DNA of 38,175 bases from positions 1 to 38,175 of the forward strand of contig QZFT01000068.1 of assembly GCA_003600225.1 (NCBI GenBank), read 5' to 3'. A program made the translations under genes and the position numbers. This document shows positions 8,284 through 15,959 of this stretch, one piece after another (position 1 is the stretch's first letter; every line of letters starts with the position of its first letter). This stretch comes from Pseudonocardiaceae bacterium YIM PH 21723. Its GTDB lineage: Bacteria > Actinomycetota > Actinomycetes > Mycobacteriales > Pseudonocardiaceae. The notes under the pieces are model-generated. The model saw only the letters and a program-made list of their open reading frames with translations. It made no database searches and was not told the origin of the DNA.

Positions 8284-9030
8284 ATGCGTATCCGCGCATT
8301 TGGCATCGCCCTTGTCGCGATGGCGGCCGCTGCTGCCGCCATCGTGCTGCCCACCCAGGCCACCACCACGGAGTCCGCTCCCGTCGCCGAGCGCATCATC
8401 GGCGGCACCAACGCCACCGAGAACTACGGCTTCTACGTCAAGCTGTTCTCCGGTAGCAGCTTCCTGTGCGGCGCCTCGCTGATCAGCCCCGAGTGGGTCG
8501 TCACGGCCAAGCACTGCGTCGACGCGCGCCCCACCTCGGTGCGGGTGGGTGGCACCACGCTGAACAGCGGCGAGCAGATCCAGATCGCCAGCATGGACTC
8601 CACCAGCCCGGACTTCGGCATCATCAAGCTGGCTAAGGCGTCCGCCCAGGGCACCCCGATCCCGATCACCACGAACGCCCTGGCCACCGGCCAGGCGGTG
8701 CGGATCATCGGCCACGGCCAGACCTGTCCGACCCGGGGTTGCGGCAGCGCGCCGAACAACCTGCAGCAGCTGGACACCACCCTGGTCAACAACTCCGGTT
8801 GCACCGCGTCCTTCCAGTCCGCCAAGGAGCTGTGTGTTGGTGACAACACCCAGCGCGGTGCCTGCTACGGCGACTCCGGCGGCCCGCTGGTCGTCAAGGT
8901 GAACGGCCGTTGGGAGCTCGGCGGTGCCACCAGCCGCGCCGGCCAGAACAACCCGACCTGCGCCACCGCGCCGTCCATCTACGAGAAGGTTCCGGCCTTC
9001 AACGCCTGGATCAAGTCGCACACCGGCTGA
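8284..9030 (+). CDS. Secreted S1A serine protease 2 of 5
   Basis: A 248-residue paralogue of protease 1, starting with the same MRIRAFGI signal-peptide end. R37 precedes IIGG (38-41). The triad is H77, D110 and S198. The family block GTPIPIT near 123-129 and GHGQTCP near 143-149 is retained, and the S1 pocket position is again glycine (QRGAC). The gap of 130 bp from protease 1 holds no clear terminator but repeats the leader, so the gene may have its own promoter or be read through. A strong hairpin follows the stop. Confidence 0.93.
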   Translation: MRIRAFGIALVAMAAAAAAIVLPTQATTTESAPVAERIIGGTNATENYGFYVKLFSGSSFLCGASLISPEWVVTAKHCVDARPTSVRVGGTTLNSGEQIQIASMDSTSPDFGIIKLAKASAQGTPIPITTNALATGQAVRIIGHGQTCPTRGCGSAPNNLQQLDTTLVNNSGCTASFQSAKELCVGDNTQRGACYGDSGGPLVVKVNGRWELGGATSRAGQNNPTCATAPSIYEKVPAFNAWIKSHTG

Positions 9031-9041
9031 TAGCCGAATCC

Positions 9042-9073
9042 GTTTCCCGGGTCACCACGGTGGCCCGGGAAAC
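9042..9073. terminator. Hairpin after protease 2
   Basis: GTTTCCCGGG (9042-9051) pairs with CCCGGGAAAC (9064-9073), and the inner bases extend the stem to about 14-15 pairs including one G-T. It lies 11 bases after the protease 2 stop, with no long T run, which is common in actinobacteria. Confidence 0.75.
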
Positions 9074-9124
9074 ACCCCTTATGACACTGTTTCCTGCGGT
9101 ATCTCCCTGCGAAAGGAAACAGAA

Positions 9125-9838
9125 ATGCGTGCTCGCGCATTCGGCGTTCTCGGTACCGCAATAGCACTAACGGCGGCATTCTCCTGGCCCAACTCGACGG
9201 CCGCTCCCATCGTCGGCGGGCACGACGCCACCGAGACCTACGGCTTCTTCGCCCAGCTGTTCCGCGACGGCGCCTTCGACTGCGGCGGCGCGTTGATCGC
9301 CCCGCAGTGGGTGGTCACCGCGAAGCACTGCGTGGCGACGCCGCCGACCTCGGTGAAGGTCGGCAGCAACCAGCTGTACGGCGGCGAGGCGGCGGCCGTG
9401 GCACAGACGTTCGCCACCGACCCGGACTTCGGGCTGATCAAGCTGAGAACACCGGTGAAGGCCACCCCGATTCCGATCACCACGGCCCCGCTGAACACCG
9501 GGGACGCGGTCCGGATCCTCGGCCTGGGCCAGACCTGCCCCAGCTTCCTGGGCTGCGACGAGAACCCGACGGTCGTCCAGGAGCTGGACACCACCCTGGT
9601 CACCCCCTGCAACTACCGGTTCGATCCGGCCACCGAGCTGTGCGTCGGGGACAAGACGGGCCGCGGCTCCTGTTACGGCGACTCCGGCGGCCCGCTGATC
9701 GTGAGGGTGGCCGGCCGCTGGGAGCTCGGCGGCGCCACCAGCCGCCCCGGCGAGCAGAACCCGGCCTGCGCCGAACAACCCTCCATCTACGAGAAGGTCC
9801 CTGCCTTCCGCGACTGGATCGCCCAGCACACGGGCTGA
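9125..9838 (+). CDS. Secreted S1A serine protease 3 of 5
   Basis: A 237-residue paralogue with triad H68, D101 and S187 and glycine at the S1-pocket position (GRGSC). I start it at the ATG at 9125 because CCCTGCGAAAGGA lies seven bases upstream and the signal peptide MRARAFGV then matches its neighbours; the open frame extends further upstream without support. Unlike proteases 1 and 2 there is no basic residue before IVGG: the sequence reads STAAPIVGG, so signal peptidase would leave at most one extra residue and a zymogen step is doubtful. Protease 4 follows after only 20 bp. Confidence 0.92.
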   Translation: MRARAFGVLGTAIALTAAFSWPNSTAAPIVGGHDATETYGFFAQLFRDGAFDCGGALIAPQWVVTAKHCVATPPTSVKVGSNQLYGGEAAAVAQTFATDPDFGLIKLRTPVKATPIPITTAPLNTGDAVRILGLGQTCPSFLGCDENPTVVQELDTTLVTPCNYRFDPATELCVGDKTGRGSCYGDSGGPLIVRVAGRWELGGATSRPGEQNPACAEQPSIYEKVPAFRDWIAQHTG

Positions 9839-9858
9839 CCTGCACAAGGAGACGAACA

Positions 9859-10578
9859 ATGCGTTTTCGCGCCCTGAGCATGTGTGGTGCCGCGATCGCC
9901 GTGGCCGCCGCGCTGCTGTGGCCATCGGCGGCGGTGACATCGCATCCGGCGTCCGCGCAGATCGTCGGTGGCCACGACGCCACCGAGGACTACGGGTTCT
10001 TCGTGAAGCTGTACGCGGGCCCGAACTTCCACTGCGGTGGCGCCCTGGTCGCGCCGCAGTGGGTACTGACCGCCGCGCACTGCCTGTCCGGGCCGGGCTT
10101 CTCCGCGCGGATCGGCGGTCGCACCATCGACTCCGGCGAGAAGATCGCGATCGTCGGCGATGAGCAGACCCCGAACGCCGACATCGCGCTGGTGAAGCTC
10201 GCGACGCCGTCCAAGCTGGGCACCCCGATCCCGATCACCGACAACGCGTTGCGGCTCGGCCAGCCGGTCCGGATCCTCGGTCACGGCCAGACCTGCCCGG
10301 TCAGTGGCTGCGGTCCGCTGCCCAAGACCCTGCAGGAGCTGGACACCACCCTGGTCGACGGCTGCACCATCACCGTCGAGAGCGAGCTGTGCGTCGGCGA
10401 CAAGACCGGCCGCGGCGCCTGCTACGGCGACTCCGGCGGTCCACTGGTCGTCAAGGCGAACGGCCGCTGGGAGCTCGGCGGTACCACCGAGGGCGGCGGC
10501 GAGATCTGCGCCGAGCAGCCCTCGGAGTACACCCGCGCGCCGTTCTTCCGCGACTGGATCACCAAGCACACCGGCTGA
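9859..10578 (+). CDS. Secreted S1A serine protease 4 of 5
   Basis: A 239-residue paralogue with triad H74 (TAAHC), D108 (in the canonical DIALVKL) and S192. The signal peptide ends ASA, and only Q34 separates it from IVGG, so it lacks an arginine activation site. The start at 9859 has AAGGAG about nine bases upstream, in a diverged copy of the leader (CCTGCACAAGGA at 9839-9850). It is probably cotranscribed with protease 3. The region after the catalytic serine differs from the others (TTEGGGE instead of ATSR..), which could shift substrate preference. A strong hairpin follows. Confidence 0.92.
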   Translation: MRFRALSMCGAAIAVAAALLWPSAAVTSHPASAQIVGGHDATEDYGFFVKLYAGPNFHCGGALVAPQWVLTAAHCLSGPGFSARIGGRTIDSGEKIAIVGDEQTPNADIALVKLATPSKLGTPIPITDNALRLGQPVRILGHGQTCPVSGCGPLPKTLQELDTTLVDGCTITVESELCVGDKTGRGACYGDSGGPLVVKANGRWELGGTTEGGGEICAEQPSEYTRAPFFRDWITKHTG

Positions 10579-10584
10579 CACGAA

Positions 10585-10614
10585 CGAGGACGGCGGATTC
10601 GTCCGCCGTCCTCG
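10585..10614. terminator. Hairpin after protease 4
   Basis: A perfect 13-bp stem (10585-10597 with 10602-10614) closed by a TTCG tetraloop lies seven bases after the protease 4 stop. It separates the protease 3-4 pair from protease 5. Confidence 0.88.
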
Positions 10615-10734
10615 GCTTATGTTTCGGAGGCATGCGGCCGATCCGGTAATGCCCGGTAGCTAAGTGAAAGCGCAATACTGTTCATCTCGATTAGGCGCGA
10701 CAGTGTGGATTCACCCTGCGAAAGGAACAACCAC

Positions 10735-11442
10735 ATGCGCGCCAAGATCCTGTTGGCCGTTCTGACCCTGTTATTCGCCGTTCCCGGTACGGCGCAGGCG
10801 GGTCAGGGCATTGTCGGTGGCCAGAACGCCACCGAGAACTACCCGTTCTACGTGAAGATCCTTGACGGCCAGGGCCGGTTCTTCTGCGGTGGCTCGCTGG
10901 TGCACGCCAAGTGGGTCGTCACCGCCCAGCACTGCGCCCGGGAGAACCCGTTCCACGTCCTGGTCGGCGGCAGCACCCTGACCAGCGGCGAGAAGATCGC
11001 CGTCGCCACCTATGACTTCACCGACCCGGACTTCGCCATCATCGGCCTGGCCTCCGCGTCCACCCAGGGCACGCCGATCCCGATCACCGACAACCCGCTG
11101 ACTCAGGGCACCCCGGTCCGGATGATCGGCCACGGTCAGACCTGCCCGACCCCCGGTGGCTGCGGCCTGCCGCAGACCCTGCAGGAGCTGGACACCACCC
11201 TGGTCGACGGCTGTCAGCCGATGCCCGGCGAGAAGGAACTGTGCGTCGGCGACAAATCCGGCCGCGGCGCCTGTTACGGCGACTCCGGCGGCCCGCTGGT
11301 GGTCAAGGCGAACGGCCGCTGGGAACTGGCCGGCGCCACCAGCGGCTCGGGTGGCCCGAGCTCCACGTGCGCCCGCTACCCGTCGATCTACGAGAAGGTC
11401 CCGTACTTCAAGGCGTGGATCCAGCAGCACATCGGTAGCTGA
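10735..11442 (+). CDS. Secreted S1A serine protease 5 of 5
   Basis: A 235-residue paralogue with triad H66, D99 and S184 and glycine at the S1-pocket position. The signal peptide is probably cut after AQA, leaving GQG before IVGG, so again there is no arginine activation site. I prefer the ATG at 10735, eight bases after the conserved CCCTGCGAAAGGA, over an upstream in-frame GTG at 10705 that would put polar residues ahead of the signal peptide. It is preceded by about 150 bp and a terminator, so it likely has its own promoter. Its stop abuts the stop of the convergent gene at 11443 with no space. Confidence 0.92.
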   Translation: MRAKILLAVLTLLFAVPGTAQAGQGIVGGQNATENYPFYVKILDGQGRFFCGGSLVHAKWVVTAQHCARENPFHVLVGGSTLTSGEKIAVATYDFTDPDFAIIGLASASTQGTPIPITDNPLTQGTPVRMIGHGQTCPTPGGCGLPQTLQELDTTLVDGCQPMPGEKELCVGDKSGRGACYGDSGGPLVVKANGRWELAGATSGSGGPSSTCARYPSIYEKVPYFKAWIQQHIGS

Positions 11443-12288
11443 TCAAGCCTTGTTGCTCGTGGCGGAGATCGCCGTGTGGTCGGCGGCCCGCTGAAGCTCA
11501 CCCAGCACGGCGGCGGGATCGCGGATCAGCTGCGGGTTCCGCTGTAGATGGGCGATTTCGTGCTGGGTGAGGTTCCGGACAAGGGGCACTCCGTCGATCT
11601 TGATCAGCAGCACCGAGCCGATCTGGACCAGGGCGTTCTGCGTGCCTTCCAACGAGGTCAGCAGCCCGGCCACCGCGCCGGCCTGCGCGGAGTCCACCTG
11701 GGCCTGCACCTGATCCACGGCCCGCAGTTCCACCGCCCGATCCAGCTCGCGATACAGGCGGCGGCCGGTCTCCCCGGTCGCCGCCCTGCGGGCACCGACC
11801 CGCATCCGGCGGAACCAGGACCGGATGATCGGCTCCCCCAGCTCCAGCACGGTCAGGCCGAATGCCTGGAACACCTTGTGCAGCGCGGCTTCCACGGCAG
11901 GTGCAGCCACGGCGTCGTCAAGGTAGATCACGGCCGGGAGCTCGTGGACGGCGAGCGCCTCGAGCCGGCGGTGGGCGATATGGACTACCTGCCTCAACTG
12001 GCTTGCCAAGCGCGGGTCGCTGTCGGCGAGGCGTTGCACCATCGACTCGATGTTGCGGAGGGCCGCAAACCAGAGGTCGGTCGTGTTCGCCTTGCGCAGC
12101 AGGTCAGCGGCCTCCAGCACGGGGCCGGGTTCCCGCGAATCGACGGTGCTCAACAGGGAGACGATCTCCGGCGTCAGGCGCGCCAGTTCGGGATCCAGCT
12201 GCTGTGCCACCGTGTGACCCACCGCGTGGTTGCCGATATGGGCAAGGCCACCGCTGATGCTGAGGCCGTAATTCCTGTTCTCCGCCAT
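11443..12288 (-). CDS. Unrecognised protein with N-terminal NYGLSISGG motif
   Basis: A 281-residue protein without signal peptide or clear membrane segment. The N-terminus reads NYGLSISGG then IGNHAVGH, a short glycine-punctuated motif of the kind seen at the start of various actinobacterial proteins in signalling or conflict loci (recollection, not a database result). It is followed by mostly helical sequence (about 35-120), a LPAVIYLDDA segment, and a conserved-looking GEPIIRSWFRRMRVGARR stretch. I do not recognise a domain with known function. The start is uncertain: ATG 12288 or the adjacent GTG; the frame stays open to 12371 and beyond but overlaps the flavodoxin-like gene. It converges on protease 5 without any gap. 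Confidence 0.7.
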   Translation of the reverse strand: MAENRNYGLSISGGLAHIGNHAVGHTVAQQLDPELARLTPEIVSLLSTVDSREPGPVLEAADLLRKANTTDLWFAALRNIESMVQRLADSDPRLASQLRQVVHIAHRRLEALAVHELPAVIYLDDAVAAPAVEAALHKVFQAFGLTVLELGEPIIRSWFRRMRVGARRAATGETGRRLYRELDRAVELRAVDQVQAQVDSAQAGAVAGLLTSLEGTQNALVQIGSVLLIKIDGVPLVRNLTQHEIAHLQRNPQLIRDPAAVLGELQRAADHTAISATSNKA

Positions 12289-12367
12289 CACGCCATGATG
12301 GTCGGCCGAGATCACGTGATGATCCAGATGTTGCGGATGTCCGGTAATGCCAGCAGTGTGAGGCACC

Positions 12368-12811
12368 ATGGCCCGCCTGTTGATCGTCCACCACACGCCC
12401 TCCCCCGCCATGCAGGAACTGCTGGAGGCGGTGATCGCCGGGGCGACCGACGAGGAGATCACCGGCGTGGAGGTGGTCACCCGCGCCGCCCTGTCCTGCG
12501 GCGCCGCCGACGTCTTGGCCGCCGATGCCGTGCTACTGGGCACCCCGGCCAACATCGGCTACATGAGTGGGGCGTTGAAGCACTTCTTCGACACCATCTA
12601 CTACCCGTGCCTGAACGACACCGTCGGCAGGCCGTACGCGCTGTATGTACACGGCAACAACGACGTCACCGGCGCGGTGCGCTCGGTCGAGACGATCACC
12701 ACCGGGTTGCGGTGGAAGGCGGTCCGGCCACCCCTGGAGGTGACCGGCCCGGTGTCCCGTGACGAGGCGTGGGAACTGGGCGCCTCGGTCGCCGCCGAAC
12801 TCATGGTCTAG
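12368..12811 (+). CDS. Flavodoxin-like / NADPH-dependent FMN reductase-like protein
   Basis: A 147-residue single-domain protein. The N-terminal strand and loop LLIVHHTPSPAMQELLEA looks like a flavodoxin phosphate-binding loop. Further on come LGTPANIGYMSGALKHFFD (about 57-75) and a YALYVHGNND strand, typical of flavodoxin-fold proteins that bind FMN. It probably carries or transfers electrons in the cytosol; partner unknown. It is divergent from the unrecognised gene and convergent with espG, sharing the four bases CTAG (12808-12811) for both stops. Confidence 0.8.
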   Translation: MARLLIVHHTPSPAMQELLEAVIAGATDEEITGVEVVTRAALSCGAADVLAADAVLLGTPANIGYMSGALKHFFDTIYYPCLNDTVGRPYALYVHGNNDVTGAVRSVETITTGLRWKAVRPPLEVTGPVSRDEAWELGASVAAELMV

Positions 12812-13560
12812 GTCAGCGAGGCCTGCAGTTCGTTCAGCTTGGTGGTGATGATCTGGGCACTGCCCGGCACGGCGGTGACCCAGTGCTCGTCCGGTTTCTG
12901 GAACACCCAGCGACCGGTGGGGATGTCGATGTAGTTGATCCCGTTCTCCGGTTTGGCGCGTCGCCCGGCGGCGTCCCGGCGCGCGGTGAGCAGCTCGCCG
13001 CCACCGGTCCGCGGCTCCTTCATCAGCTGCCGGAACGGACGGGCGTCCGGATGTTCCTTGGTGCTGGCGAACCCGGTGAACTCGCCGTCGCCGTAGCCGC
13101 GCCCATTGCCGGTCAGCTCGACCTCGGGCAGGTTCAGCGACCTGCCCTGCGCGGCTCCCACCTCCGGTAGCGCCCGCACCAGGCACTCGGCGAGGGCATC
13201 GGGCCGCGCCTGCTCGAAGGTGACCGAGTTGCCCTCCCGCTTCACGGTCACCGCGTTGCTGTCCAGGGCCGCGACCAGCACGGATCCGCTGACGGTCGTC
13301 GTCTGGTACCAGCCGTAGAACTCCACGGCCGGCCGGGCGATGGTCTGCAACCAGCTGCGGAACCCGGGATGCAGTCCCTGGGGACCGGCCAGCCCGCGAG
13401 CGGTCAGCTCGTCCCAGGCGCGGGCATCCGCGGCCTGCTGTTCTTCCTCGTCGAGCCAGCTCGAACCGGTGTACAGCGTGTTGTGCAGCTCGCCCAGGTT
13501 CTCCCAGCGGAAGAGGGCCTTGAGCGTCTCCATCGACAGCACAACCTGGTTGTCAGTCAC
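12808..13560 (-). CDS. ESX secretion-associated protein, EspG family
   Basis: A 250-residue cytosolic protein matching EspG: the N-terminal MTDNQVVLSMETLKALFRW segment, a WYQTTTVSGSVLVAALDSNAV strand pair and the basic C-terminal domain are typical. EspG proteins are chaperones that bind the tip of PE-PPE heterodimers and keep them soluble for type VII secretion. The gene starts with GTG directly after the stop of the PPE-like gene (TAGGTG), which fits a chaperone made with its substrate. No ESX ATPase or membrane components are in the window. Confidence 0.88.
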   Translation of the reverse strand: MTDNQVVLSMETLKALFRWENLGELHNTLYTGSSWLDEEEQQAADARAWDELTARGLAGPQGLHPGFRSWLQTIARPAVEFYGWYQTTTVSGSVLVAALDSNAVTVKREGNSVTFEQARPDALAECLVRALPEVGAAQGRSLNLPEVELTGNGRGYGDGEFTGFASTKEHPDARPFRQLMKEPRTGGGELLTARRDAAGRRAKPENGINYIDIPTGRWVFQKPDEHWVTAVPGSAQIITTKLNELQASLT

Positions 13561-14823
13561 CTATCCACCAATCACCGGAGGTGCGGTCGGCGGAAGATCG
13601 CCGACGATTTCGTCCAGATAATCGTTCTGCAGGTACGACGCGGTCTCGTGCTCTTCGTCCTCGGACTTGCTGCCCCGCGCACCGGCGCCGCCCATACCGC
13701 CCATGCCGGACTGCCCGGCCGCACCGGGACGACCGGCGGCTCCGGCTCGCGTGCCACCTTCCGGCTCGACGCCGAAAGCGCCGGCGCCCTTGCCCAGGCC
13801 GCCACCGGATCCGGCACCGACGGAACCGCCGCCACCGATCCCACCGACCTTGCCGCCGCCGGCACCGCCACCCTTGGCGCCCACGGCTCCGCCGCCACCC
13901 TTGGCACCGGCCCCGCCGGAACCCGTGCCGGCCGCGACCTTGCCGCCCGCTCCGACCTTGCCGCCGGATGTGCCACCGGGAACCCGTCCACCGGGAACCC
14001 CGACGACCCCGCCCTGGCCGGGCAACTGACCGCCGCCACTTTGGCCGGGGAGGTTCCCGCCGCCACCGGTCCCGCCGGCTCCGCCTGTTCCGGTGGAGCC
14101 GCCCGTGCCGGACTGGCCGATGTGCGTGTCCGGCGGAGGCGTGTAGGTGCCGGGACGATCGGCGGCGCCGTTCGACGTTCCACCGGTGCCGCTACCGACA
14201 TCCACGGAACCGACGTGGCCGCCACCACCGGAGCGGCTGCCGGTGGACCCGCCACCGGTGCCGGTTCCCGTGCCGGAGCCGGTTCCCGGCGACTTGGCCG
14301 GGTCGATCTCGATGGCCGACTGGTCCATCTTGATGTCGGGGTAATTGGTGGGCATGCCGGTGCCGTTGTAGTTACTGGCGCCGCTGTAGGTGTTGTACAC
14401 GCGGACGTTGTTCTCGGAGTCCGCCTTGTACTTGTCGATCTTCGAGTCCAGCTCGGTGGTGCCCGGCGTCATCCGGTTCAGGAAGTTGTTCTCCGGCGCC
14501 TTGTCCTCCACCGGGTGCACACCGTTGAACGCATCCTGGAAGGACCCCGCCTGACGACCAAGCAGGTCCTGCGCCGTGTTGAGCTTCGGCTGCGACAGCT
14601 GCAACGCCAAAGCCAGAGGCTTGGCACCGGTTGCAGTGTTCTGTGAAGCATCGCCTTCCCATGCGCTCTCCATCTTGGAGACGAGCTGGGAGATCCGCTG
14701 CTCGATCTGGCCGTGCAGCGCCTTTAGGTCGTTGGCCGCCTGTTGTGCCGCTGCCAGGGTTCCGGCCCCCGGGCCATTTCTGATCTTGTCGTAAATTTCG
14801 TGCGCTGAGAGGTTTTCACCCAT
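13561..14823 (-). CDS. PPE-like protein with Gly-rich tail (ESX substrate)
   Basis: A 420-residue protein. The N-terminal 160 residues are helical and carry a WxG turn (W55-E-G57) between two long helices, as in PPE/WXG100 proteins. Residues of about 185-400 are low-complexity Gly/Ala/Ser/Thr repeats, and the C-terminus is acidic (SEDEEHETASYLQNDYLDEIVGD). I read it as a substrate or surface component of a type VII secretion system, kept soluble by the EspG encoded next. The ATG overlaps the DUF3558 stop as TAATG. The Gly-rich frame has strong shadow frames on both strands; the WxG region and gene order decide the real one. Confidence 0.83.
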   Translation of the reverse strand: MGENLSAHEIYDKIRNGPGAGTLAAAQQAANDLKALHGQIEQRISQLVSKMESAWEGDASQNTATGAKPLALALQLSQPKLNTAQDLLGRQAGSFQDAFNGVHPVEDKAPENNFLNRMTPGTTELDSKIDKYKADSENNVRVYNTYSGASNYNGTGMPTNYPDIKMDQSAIEIDPAKSPGTGSGTGTGTGGGSTGSRSGGGGHVGSVDVGSGTGGTSNGAADRPGTYTPPPDTHIGQSGTGGSTGTGGAGGTGGGGNLPGQSGGGQLPGQGGVVGVPGGRVPGGTSGGKVGAGGKVAAGTGSGGAGAKGGGGAVGAKGGGAGGGKVGGIGGGGSVGAGSGGGLGKGAGAFGVEPEGGTRAGAAGRPGAAGQSGMGGMGGAGARGSKSEDEEHETASYLQNDYLDEIVGDLPPTAPPVIGG

Positions 14824-15401
14824 TACGAGCCCCCTTTCAGATCAGTCATCACCGTGTCGCCGAACTTGGTCACATAGCCACAGGGGTCCGACTTCTCCGG
14901 AGCATTGCTCGCATCCACACCCAGGGAGATCGTCAGCTGATCGGTCAAGCCGATAGCAAGAGTGCACGCACCATTGGCCGTGCCATCGGTCTGACCATAG
15001 ATCAAGGCGGGGTGTCCCTGAATCGCCGCAACAGGCCGGAAGAGCTTGAGTGTGTCCTTCTGCCCATAAAGCGAACTCAGCCCATCTTTATTTGCCGTAA
15101 CAAAGGTGGCGCCGTAGTACAGGCCCTTTGATCCACTGGTCCACCTGCACGCAGGCCCTAGCGCAGCAGTGGTGACCTTCTTGTCCGTGGTTCCAAGAGC
15201 CTGGATCTGTGCTTCTGTGAGCAGCGAACAAGGATCAGCCTGGAACTTCGCGGTGTCGATCGGCTTTTCTACCTTCGGAGCGCCTGAGCTCGAACTTGGC
15301 GCCGGAGCACTTGAGCTGGTGCTCGATTCTGAGCTGCCGTTGCATCCCGCGATCACCAGTGCAGTCGCAGCAAGGACGAGGGCAAAGTTTCGAGTGCGCA
15401 C
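14823..15401 (-). CDS. DUF3558-family lipoprotein
   Basis: A 192-residue lipoprotein starting with GTG right after the preceding stop (TGAGTG). The lipobox IAGC puts the lipidated cysteine at 20, followed by a Ser/Pro-rich linker. The mature domain has the DUF3558 hallmark of DPCSLLTEAQIQALG near residues 56-70 and paired cysteines later (ACRW, GACTLA, DPCGY). Function of the family is unknown, but in actinomycetes it is often found beside ESX-type substrates, as here. GC and A/T use around 15000-15400 is a little more relaxed than in neighbours. Confidence 0.87.
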   Translation of the reverse strand: MRTRNFALVLAATALVIAGCNGSSESSTSSSAPAPSSSSGAPKVEKPIDTAKFQADPCSLLTEAQIQALGTTDKKVTTAALGPACRWTSGSKGLYYGATFVTANKDGLSSLYGQKDTLKLFRPVAAIQGHPALIYGQTDGTANGACTLAIGLTDQLTISLGVDASNAPEKSDPCGYVTKFGDTVMTDLKGGS

Positions 15402-15830
15402 TCAGGTATTCCTTTTCACCTTGTCAATGAGATCTTGCGACGCCTGCTCGTTGCGGGTGTAGTTGTTCAAGGCAGCACGAAGCTTCTTGATGTACCCGTC
15501 GGCATAAACACGCATCGCCTGATTGTGTTCTTGGTAGGCACCGCCGGACGTGTTGGCCGCTTTGGCCATAGTGCCGCTGGCCTGCTCCGTGCCCGGGCCC
15601 CGGACACCAACCATGACCTGTGACTGGTCCCAGGCGGTCTGCAGATCGGTGCGAAGGTCTTCCCACTGGTTGATCAACCCCGCCAGCTCGTCGGGACTGA
15701 CCCGGAACTTCCCCCCAGCCCCACCGCCGCCGTAGGTGCCCTCTCCCAGCGGCCCGGGGAGCCCAGGTACCGCGGGAGCCGACGACGTGGTCGGCAACGG
15801 AAAGGGCAGCGGCGCGTCTTCACCGGCCAT
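15402..15830 (-). CDS. PE/WXG100-like ESX substrate
   Basis: A 142-residue protein with a Pro/Gly-rich N-terminus (1-40) and two helices. The second helix ends with YTRNE (124-128), which fits the YxxxD/E export signal of type VII substrates. It is the likely heterodimer partner of the PPE-like protein. A strong GGAGGAA site precedes the ATG at 15830. It heads the four-gene set substrate, DUF3558, PPE, EspG, whose junctions are adjacent or overlap by at most one base. Confidence 0.8.
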   Translation of the reverse strand: MAGEDAPLPFPLPTTSSAPAVPGLPGPLGEGTYGGGGAGGKFRVSPDELAGLINQWEDLRTDLQTAWDQSQVMVGVRGPGTEQASGTMAKAANTSGGAYQEHNQAMRVYADGYIKKLRAALNNYTRNEQASQDLIDKVKRNT

Positions 15831-15959
15831 GAGAAGTTCCTCCCCAAACGAATCACCCAGGCAAGCGGGGTACAGAGTATCGGTGTCCCCGGAACATCGT
15901 CGGGTGAATGGCGGGAAGAACCCCTCGGACCTGAATAACCGCCCGATAGTCGAACCGGT

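Noticed and set aside
13700-14300. Long shadow frames opposite the Gly-rich tail of the PPE-like gene
   Set aside because: They are the complement of Gly/Ala/Ser repeats; the minus frame alone has a helical WxG domain and fits the overlapping gene order.
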